DNA from: Synaphobranchus kaupii
Taxonomy: Eukaryota; Chordata; Actinopteri; Anguilliformes; Synaphobranchidae
DNA length: 64,000 bases
Direction: 5' to 3'
Assembly (NCBI GenBank): GCA_029718625.1
Contig: CM056385.1
Location: forward strand, 28,821,391-28,885,390
This document shows positions 57,720 through 64,000 of the stretch, piece by piece; the stretch's first letter is position 1; each line of letters begins with the position of its first letter. A program made the position numbers and the translations under genes. The notes beneath the pieces were generated by a model. That model ran no database searches, was not told the origin of the DNA, and worked only from the letters and a program-made list of their open reading frames with translations.

Positions 57720-57975
57720 ATTTTTGTAAAATTTTAAAAGCACCTTTAATTAAAATCCTCTTCTTTAAGTACAGGTCAAACACATACAAAAGTGCATTCA
57801 GTAATTAAATTACATCAACAGCTCTCCCAGACAAGAAATAAGAAGAACATGCACAAATCAATTTATGATCAAAAATAATACATTTAAAAAAACATTTCAA
57901 GATGTCATACTGAACTGTACATAGCACATCCCCTAAGCCCCAAATAGACTGAAAACCATCCAGGTTACCAATCAG
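57720..57975. other. Unassigned AT-rich segment between GA tract and minisatellite
   Basis: It starts tttttgtaaaattttaaaag directly after the GA tract. Its position resembles the minus-strand LINE end at 51526, but I recognise no protein content. Confidence 0.3.
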
Positions 57976-57979
57976 GCAG

Positions 57980-58441
57980 TAGTAGCATGTTCTTCCCTGA
58001 GTCTGGCTGTAGTAGCATGTTCTACCCTGAATCTGGCTGTAGTAGAATGTTCAACCCTGAGTCTGGCTGTAGTAGCATGTTCAACCCTGACTCTGGCTGC
58101 AGTAGCATGTTCAACCCTGAGTCTGGCTGTAGTAGCATGTTCAACCCTGAGTCTGGCTGTAGTAGCATGTTCAACCCTGACTCTGGCTATCGTAGCATGT
58201 TCAACCCTGACTCTGGCTGTAGTAGCATGTTCAACCCTGACTCTGGCTGTAGTAGCATGTTCAACCCTGACTCTGGCTGTCGTAGCATGTTCAACCCTGA
58301 CTCTGGCTGTAGTAGCATGTTCAACCCTGAGTCTGGCTGTAGTAACATGTTAAACCCTGAGTCTGGCTGTAGTAACATGTTAAACCCTGAGCCTGGCTGT
58401 AGTAGCATGTTCAATTCTGAGTCTGGCTGTACTAGCATGTT
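57980..58441. repeat. 30-bp minisatellite, ~15 copies
   Basis: The unit is agtagcatgttcaaccctga followed by gtctggctgt (or ctctggctgt). The period is exactly 30 bp throughout. Because 30 is divisible by 3, the frame 57987-58481 stays open and encodes a decapeptide repeat (SMFNPESGCS type). Nothing else suggests a gene. A (GA)n tract follows. Confidence 0.92.
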
Positions 58442-58462
58442 CAGAGAGAGAAAGAGAGAGTA

Positions 58463-58520
<58 letters not shown>
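58442..58520. repeat. (GA)n and (GT)n microsatellite
   Basis: A GA tract with a short GT run inside. Confidence 0.9.
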
Positions 58521-58524
<4 letters not shown>

Positions 58525-58815
58525 CACACAGAATTCTGTAGAAATTTGCTAAATGTACAAAGAAAAACACCAACAGATGCATGCAAGGCAGAATTAGGCT
58601 GTTTCCCAATATTAATAAATATGCAAAAAAAAATTTTTTTTTTTTCACTTAAATTCTGGATACACCTTCAATCAAGTCCCCATGATACATTACAATTTAA
58701 AGCATTCCAAACCCAAGAGCTAAGCCCCAAAAAGAGTCCATTCAGTCAGCTGGTTCTGAAACTAACTAACCTTTTAACCACAACCATAGAAGAGTTACAG
58801 ACAAGCACTGCTTAA
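58521..58815 (+). pseudogene. I/Nimb-like LINE ORF2 C-terminal fragment
   Basis: The open frame reads LHTEFCRNLLNVQRKTPTDA, then CKAELGCFPILINMQKKIFF, SSPHDTLQFKAFQTQELSPK and KSPFSQLVLKLTN. The pattern F-C-R-x-L-L-x-V-x-x-x-T-P-x-x-A-C-x-A-E-L-G and the K-A-x-x-x-Q-E-L-x-x-x-K-S-P-x-S-Q-L end recur in fish LINEs of the I/Nimb type, to which the element at 6343-12280 also seems to belong. It is truncated on both sides; a GA tract adjoins the 5' side. Confidence 0.75.
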
Positions 58816-60017
58816 CAACCACAGATTACAGTAAATTAAATCATCAAACATAATCTCACATTTGGAATATTAGGACATAGAAACCAAATTACAACAGAAA
58901 TTAGAATGTTATCGGGCCGTAAAAAAATGTTATCGGCCGACTATCTTTCCACTGTCAGAGATGGAAAGCAGAGACTGATCCTTACCTGAATTTGCATAGG
59001 ATAGTTTCCACAAATACTCTATGGACATGAATGCATCCAGTACAGCTTGCGAAACTCGGATCAAACTGTCAAAGTAGACATTTTGGATCATGAGCACTAC
59101 AAAGCCTATTTCTTGCTTCAACTGTTTTCAGAAACGTATTTTAGTGGACTGTTTCGGTGGAATAAAAGAAGGTTTATTAACAGGCCACCATATTGGCGTA
59201 TTGTGAAATACGTCGAACCAATCAGGTGCCATTAATGTTGCCTAGTAGGCTACTGAACCCGTCTAATAGCACCTCCCATCAAATGCACAGTCCCCATGCG
59301 TCGTCGCCGGATTCGGTGAGAACCCACCTTTAGCCAGGGAGGGTGAATCTGCCGTGCAGATCTGAATCCCGACGCATCGTCCCGTACGAGACGTCACAAC
59401 CGCGCAAGCTGACTGTAGTCAGATTCTGCCCCGGCCATTTCCCTCCTGTAAATCAGCCGCCGGCCGATTGGATGCGGAGGTCTGCACAGCTTCGCAGGGG
59501 AGCACGCGCTCGCGGGCGCTGTTCCGAATTCAATCAGGCACCCGCGGGTCCGCCGCACACGAGCGACGAACGAAGTGTCCCCCTCTGACTTCTGCGTCTG
59601 GACAAGTGTATCCGCCGGCCCACAGGGTGAAACGGAACAGATGGAGGAGGTTGCAGCAAAAAGCACAAACACATGGTGGTAAATCAGGAGAAAATAAGGG
59701 TAAAATATATATATTTTTAAAAAGGTCCGTCTGAGAAAGCAGATGAAAGTATTGGGGAATCTGGCCTTTACCAGATCCCTGAAGTCTTCCTCTCCTCCAT
59801 CTTCCGAGCCAGTGCGGAAGGAAAAGCCCTGGGTTCATTCCAATCGCTTATTTTCACTCACTGCATCCTTTCCTCATGTCCTTTCCTCGCTCCTTAGCTC
59901 AGCCCAATGGAGGACGCGAGGAATGGATGCAAGGATCAGATACAAGGATGGAGGAATCGAGGCAACATGCATTAGGCAAATGGAACATCCTTGCTCAGCG
60001 TCAAATTATGCTTACAT
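58816..60017. other. Intergenic DNA with a CpG-dense block
   Basis: From ~59280 to 59620 CpG dinucleotides are dense (e.g. gcacgcgctcgcgggcgct, ccgcgggtccgccgcacacg) and an inverted CCAAT word occurs (~59464). A promoter or CpG island is possible. The overlapping frames on both strands have no domain I know. Confidence 0.35.
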
Positions 60018-60475
60018 GCTTAACTATAATGCCGGCGGGGCGTATGCCCCGTATCTCCAGAGTTGCTCTGAACTCCCTCACTGCTGCTGTCCGGCTTTAG
60101 CCGCTTGCCCCTCCCCTCCCTCGTTACCACCGCTGCCTGCTGCTCCCGCCGCCATCGGCGCCCGGTTCCCCACCATCATTGCCGCCACATCTGGACTGTC
60201 ATCTAGCTGCTGCTAATTCTATTAACATGGACATTGGCTGTTTTGACCATGCTGGTCATTAAGACCTAGACCCTGAACTGACCAGAGGAGGATGGGTTCC
60301 CCCCTTGAGTCTGGTTCCTCCCAAGATTTCTTCATAGTTACACCAGGGAGTTTTTCCTTGCCACTGTTGCCTTTGGCTTGCTCTTGTGGGGGTTTAGGCT
60401 GGGTTTTTCTGTGAAGCGTATTGTGACAACTAGTTGTGAAATGCGCTATGTAAATAAATATTGATTTGATTAGAT
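60018..60475 (+). mobile_element. L2-type LINE, 5'-truncated 3' UTR copy
   Basis: Colinear with 36360-36785: ggcggggcgtatgccccg hairpin, pyrimidine-rich block, gaccagaggaggatgggttc, aatgcgctatgtaaataaat. It ends in an A/T-rich ttgatttgattagat tail in place of clean TTGA repeats. No coding part is present. Confidence 0.9.
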
Positions 60476-60908
60476 TTTGTTAGTCGTAAAGGATGAGCAT
60501 CATTATGGATGAAAACGCTTTATAATAAATGAAAAGGAATGGTAAAATTGCATTTGTGTAGGGGTGTACCCGCGACGTGGCAGATGTGGAGTGGTGGATA
60601 ATTTATACACGTCACACGTTCCGAGAAAAGGCTTCTGCAAAGGCGACATTCATGTTTCCTCGCTGAAGCATCCTCCGGGAGCCTCCTTGTTCCACCCTCC
60701 TCGCTCCTCCGAGGAGCATTTAGTAAGAGAAACTGAACGACGTACGCGATACATACAGATCAGCGTCACAGGGCATGTCACACACATGTAAATTCATAGA
60801 CGATACGCCCACGCACATGCTCACGAATTACACGTATAAATATGCACATATCAGCATGTGAAATGTGCACATAGATGCACACGCTCATACTGCACGCTTA
60901 TATGCATG
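60476..60908. other. Intergenic DNA
   Basis: No gene is supported. A moderately CpG-rich patch lies near 60570-60760. Confidence 0.35.
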
Positions 60909-60913
60909 CGCAC

Positions 60914-61552
60914 TGTTACGTTCACCCTCCCTTTCGTTCTTCTTGTTTTCCCCTTTCCTCTCATTCCGTGTCATGTTTTCATGTTCCGTGTTTGTCTTCT
61001 GTGTTCGTGCAGGCTGGGCGTGGTTTCCCCCTCGTTTCCCCATTTCCCCTCAGTATCTCCCAGCCAATCACTCGCCTTCCCTGTTCGCATTCCACACTCT
61101 CGTTACTCATTCCCCTCTCTTAAACTCCCAGCCAATCACTCGCCTTCCCTGCTTATATTCTCACGCTTCACTCATTTACTACTCGTTAGCCCCTCTATAT
61201 ATTCCCCATTCTCTGTGTTTCTGGTCACTAGATTGTATATTGTTATCTGGTCTTAGTATTCCATGTCAAGCCCGTTTGCGTACCTAACCTTGTCCAGTCT
61301 TGTCTCCCTGTTCCCGCCAGCCTGCTTGTCGTTCCTGCCATCGCTCACCCAGCTCCCTCTGCCAGTACTCCCCGGCCTGTTCACCACTCTCCAGCCCCGC
61401 TCCCGCTCTGCTGCATTCTCCTTTCTCCTGCAAGCCCCAGTCCCACTCCGTACCACTCCTTGTTCTTTTGCCCTAAATAAAGTGGTCCTCGGAGCTTGTA
61501 TTGAGTGTCTCCGAGTCCTGCGTTTGGGTCCACCAGTGAAGTTATCGTAATA
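60914..61552 (+). mobile_element. Solo LTR, 639 bp (Ty3/Gypsy-like)
   Basis: It starts TGTTACG and ends ATCGTAATA, where CGTAACA would be the expected complement-like end. The flanks are CGCAC (60909-60913) and TGCAC (61553-61557), a 5-bp duplication with one mismatch. It has a TATA box (ctatatatt, 61194-61202) and a poly(A) signal AATAAA (61476-61481) in the right order. Two CCAAT boxes lie in a direct repeat of ~24 bp (61058-61081 and 61126-61149), upstream of the TATA box. No internal retroviral genes adjoin. The open frames on both strands are incidental. Confidence 0.75.
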
Positions 61553-61557
61553 TGCAC

Positions 61558-62250
61558 ATTCTCATCCGTGTGTACGCAAGCGCGTATCTGTGTGCATGTG
61601 CACAGCCTGCAGGCCGCCCTCGAAATGTTAGCATCCACAATGTATGCACAAGATATGCAAACACAGACGCACAAAAAACATGCGTATAAATCAGTGGCAT
61701 CTTCTACCATTTGAAATAGAGGAACATTTTCCTTTAAACTGTTCATTGCTCTCAACCTGTTTTCATTTGCTTAGCTTAATTAACAAGTGTGCCAATTAGC
61801 TGTACACCCCGACCCATTGACAGGAAATCCCATTTCTCTTTATTGCGTACCATACGGGAGCATTATGCACGTCACGTTAGAGCTCTGAAATGACGACGCA
61901 AACAATTAAATAAGATCAATTTAATCAAGCCAAAGACAACACAGGGTAAATCATTCTACCGTTGCAGGGATAATTAGCTTCCAGGCAAAAAGGACGGCAA
62001 ATGCCCGAGAACCATTTCCTCTCTGGAAATGTGTTTGTGTCCTAGTGCAGTGCTAAACCGATGAACCCAGCCTGGCCAAATTAAAGCCAGCCTACCCCAG
62101 GCAGGGCATTCACATCTGATGCCCCTGGCTGCTGCCTGGAGTCACAGGTAATTGTGGTCTGTCTGTGAATTCACACAGTCTGTCTAATGTTTATTTGGAT
62201 GTGTGTGGATGTCCACAGCTGTGAAATCAAACATTTATATATACTGTATA
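61558..62250. other. Intergenic DNA, high complexity
   Basis: No gene or repeat is recognised. The stretch ~61740-62200 is non-repetitive and contains several AATTA-type words. A conserved enhancer is possible but untested. Confidence 0.3.
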
Positions 62251-62622
62251 TATACTACCAGTCAAAAGTTTTTTTTCATTATTTTTACTGTTTTCCACAT
62301 TTTTGAATAGTAAAGACATCAAAACTATGAGATAACATGAATGAAATTATGCAAAAACCAAAAAAGTGTTAAACAAATCAAAAAAAGTCTTATATTTTAG
62401 ATTCTTCAAAGTAGCCACCCTTTGCCTTGATAACGGCTTTGCACATTCTTGCCATTCTCTCAACCAACTTCTGTGGTAAACAGGTATTTCACAGGTAAAC
62501 TTAGATTAAGCTGTAAATTACACGGGAATAGTATGGAACCCATGGTTGGCTAAATGGCTGTAAGTCATCAAGGGTCTGAGGTATCAAATGAGGCTCAAGC
62601 CATCACTCTTCTGCCAGATATG

Positions 62623-62722
62623 CAGTAGATATGGATGGATCACTTTAAGGGTTGTTTCTCCTGTCTCATTTTCCTATTGAATTCTATGGAAAAATAAGTC
62701 AGGAGAAACAACCCTTCAAGTA
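62623..62722. repeat. Foldback repeat, second copy
   Basis: Arms cagtagatatggatggatca ... ggttgtttctcctg and caggagaaacaacccttcaa, related to 12359-12477. Confidence 0.6.
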
Positions 62723-62749
62723 GAGTGATGGTTACCTCTAGTCTAGCAT

Positions 62750-63142
62750 AGATTCTAGTCTCTGGAACTCTACTGGAGGGATGGAACACCATTCTTCCAA
62801 AAGATATTCCCTTGTTTGGTGTTTTTTTTTTATGATGGTGGTGGAGAGTGCTGTCCGTCCAAAATCTCCCATAGGTGTTCAACTGGGTTGAGATCTGGTG
62901 ACTGCGAAGGCCATAGCATATGATTCTCATCAAACCATTTAGTGAACCCTCGTACCCTCGATGGGGGCAGTGTCATCCTGGACGAGACCACTCCCATCAG
63001 GATAGAAATGTTTCATCATAGGATAAAGGTGGTGACCCAGAATAACTTTGTATTGATTAGCAGTGGCCCTTCCCTCTAAGGGGACAAGTGGACCCAAACC
63101 ATGCCAGGAAAATTCCCCCCACATCTGCATTCGTTTCTCCAC
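62750..63142 (-). pseudogene. Tc1-like transposase fragments
   Basis: The frame 62939-63142 reads [40 protein letters not shown] and [10 protein letters not shown]. This is the segment of a Tc1 transposase that leads to the second catalytic Asp (QDD). Downstream, frameshifted pieces give [11 protein letters not shown] and [10 protein letters not shown], remnants of the [19 protein letters not shown] block with the Glu. The N-terminal half and first Asp are missing. Inactive. Confidence 0.8.
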
Positions 63143-63195
63143 TCATTTATTCAAGTTTTTCCTTTAATTTGTCACCCGTCTGTGTATATGTACAG

Positions 63196-63605
63196 CAGTG
63201 GCGGCTCCTGAGCTGAAAACTGAGGAGGCCAAAAACTTCCCTTTAAATTGATTATTGGTCCTAATCTTTTTTTCAATCATTTTCCTTGATTAACAATAGG
63301 CTACATCAGCGTTTAATTCACAAATTACTCTTTGCTTTCGAATGTAGCCAGTTCTCAATTAGGCTATTAGGCAAGTAATTAAATTATTTTAACTTGCATC
63401 GCAAAATTGTGCACATTTTAATCAACATTATAATTGTGGATACATGTGCTCTTTGTTCTCCGCACTTTTCACCTGCAAATGGATTATTCAGATCATTGGC
63501 ACACTTGTTAATCAAGGAAAATGATTGAAAAAAAGATTAGGACCAATAATCAATTTAAAGGGAAGTTTTTGGCCTCCTCAGTTTTCAGCTCAGGAGCCGC
63601 CACTG
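63196..63605. mobile_element. hAT-type foldback element, 410 bp
   Basis: The ends CAGTGGCGGCTCCTGAGC and GCTCAGGAGCCGCCACTG are perfect inverted repeats. The arms remain complementary for about 100 bp (aggaggccaaaaacttccct, attattggtcctaatctttt). The perfect 8-bp duplication ATGTACAG flanks it (63188-63195 and 63606-63613). Confidence 0.95.
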
Positions 63606-63613
63606 ATGTACAG

Positions 63614-64000
63614 TAATATATATATATATATACTGTATATCATATCAGTAAAGTTTTGTTAGTGTTGTTAATGCATGAATTTTTGTTCCACATACTGCTG
63701 ATTATTTATTTCTTTACTTATTTATTTTTTACAATTTACAATTGTACAATTTTTACAATTGAATCCTTACATAGCCTACTTGCATTCCATATGTTGCCAT
63801 ATTGGACCCACTTATACAGCACATGGTGCACGATGCATTTACAGTATGCGGCATATACCGTATCTATCTATTACACAGATATTCAAGATCAGGGAGAAAC
63901 CCAGTAAAATAAATAGCTTCACTTTCTCATAAATATTTTCATATGTAAGTATTCATACTCTATATGTGTATGTGTGTTCCTCTTGGCGCGTGTGTGTATG
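63614..64000. other. Intergenic AT-rich DNA
   Basis: A (TA)n run lies near 63618-63645. No gene is supported; the 83-codon frame at 63656-63907 has no features beyond hydrophobic residues. Confidence 0.35.

Larger units (their letters stand above)
62255..63145 (-). mobile_element. Tc1-like transposon relic, interrupted
   Basis: The left end has the familiar ccagtcaaaagtttttt lead of a Tc1 family and the ttcaaagtagccaccctttg phrase. Transposase pieces on the minus strand run up to 63142. A foldback repeat (62623-62722) and adjoining sequence interrupt it. The right end and its TIR are missing. Confidence 0.75.

Noticed and set aside
57980..58441. CRISPR-like regular repeat array
   Set aside because: Units are contiguous with no unique spacers, the context is eukaryotic, and no cas genes are present. 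It is a minisatellite.
60858..61287. 132-140 codon overlapping frames at the solo LTR
   Set aside because: Two frames are open in parallel because of C/T-rich LTR sequence; promoter elements and poly(A) signal explain the region better.

Overview
This is a stretch of vertebrate nuclear DNA, almost certainly from a ray-finned (teleost) fish. The evidence is the mix of repeats: Tc1-like transposons, L2-type and I/Nimb-like LINEs with SGNH-esterase ORF1 remnants, a Penelope-like element, many hAT and Harbinger-like miniature elements, tRNA-derived SINEs and very long (CA)n and (GA)n tracts. I could not recognise any host protein-coding exon, rRNA or functional tRNA gene. Every reading frame with identifiable homology belongs to a mobile element, and the longest frames in the CA/GT and GA tracts are low-complexity artefacts.

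Layout. 0-6.3 kb: AT-rich intergenic DNA with one apparent 1.8-kb solo LTR (890-2697) bounded by a 5-bp duplication. 6.3-12.3 kb: one decayed LINE on the + strand (SGNH ORF1, then APE endonuclease, then reverse transcriptase), split by two inverted copies of a Harbinger-like element, a SINE tail and a complete-ended Tc1 transposon. 12.3-15.7 kb: foldback repeat, deleted Tc1 derivative, L2 ORF1. 16-20 kb: microsatellites and a 44-bp minisatellite. 20-25.3 kb: hairpin MITE, SINE, and a 1.9-kb IS630/Tc1-superfamily transposon with ~50-bp inverted repeats. 26.5-28.4 kb: a compound (CA)n array split by a 5'-truncated Penelope-like element that encodes a GIY-YIG endonuclease and carries a hammerhead-ribozyme-like motif. 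28.6-34 kb: SINE, minisatellites, Tc1 MITE, LTR fragment and hAT MITEs. 34.5-36.8 kb: L2 LINE ORF2 plus 3' UTR. 37.6-38.6 kb: a TTAA-flanked piggyBac-like non-autonomous element. 38.6-48.2 kb: hAT and Harbinger-like MITEs, a 53-bp minisatellite, and a minus-strand LINE fragment split by a Tc1 MITE. 51.4-52.3 kb: LINE ends abutting GA tracts. 53-64 kb: hAT MITEs, a 30-bp minisatellite, LINE fragments, a 639-bp solo LTR and a Tc1 relic.

No gene set here works together as a pathway. What the window records is the order of nested insertions and several clean target-site duplications. The most unusual parts are the Penelope fragment with its ribozyme-like motif inside a satellite, the hairpin-iterated solo LTR, the TIR transposon with 36 residues between two presumed catalytic positions, and a composite Harbinger+hAT unit that seems to have moved as one. 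Family names rest on motif recognition only; no database search was possible.
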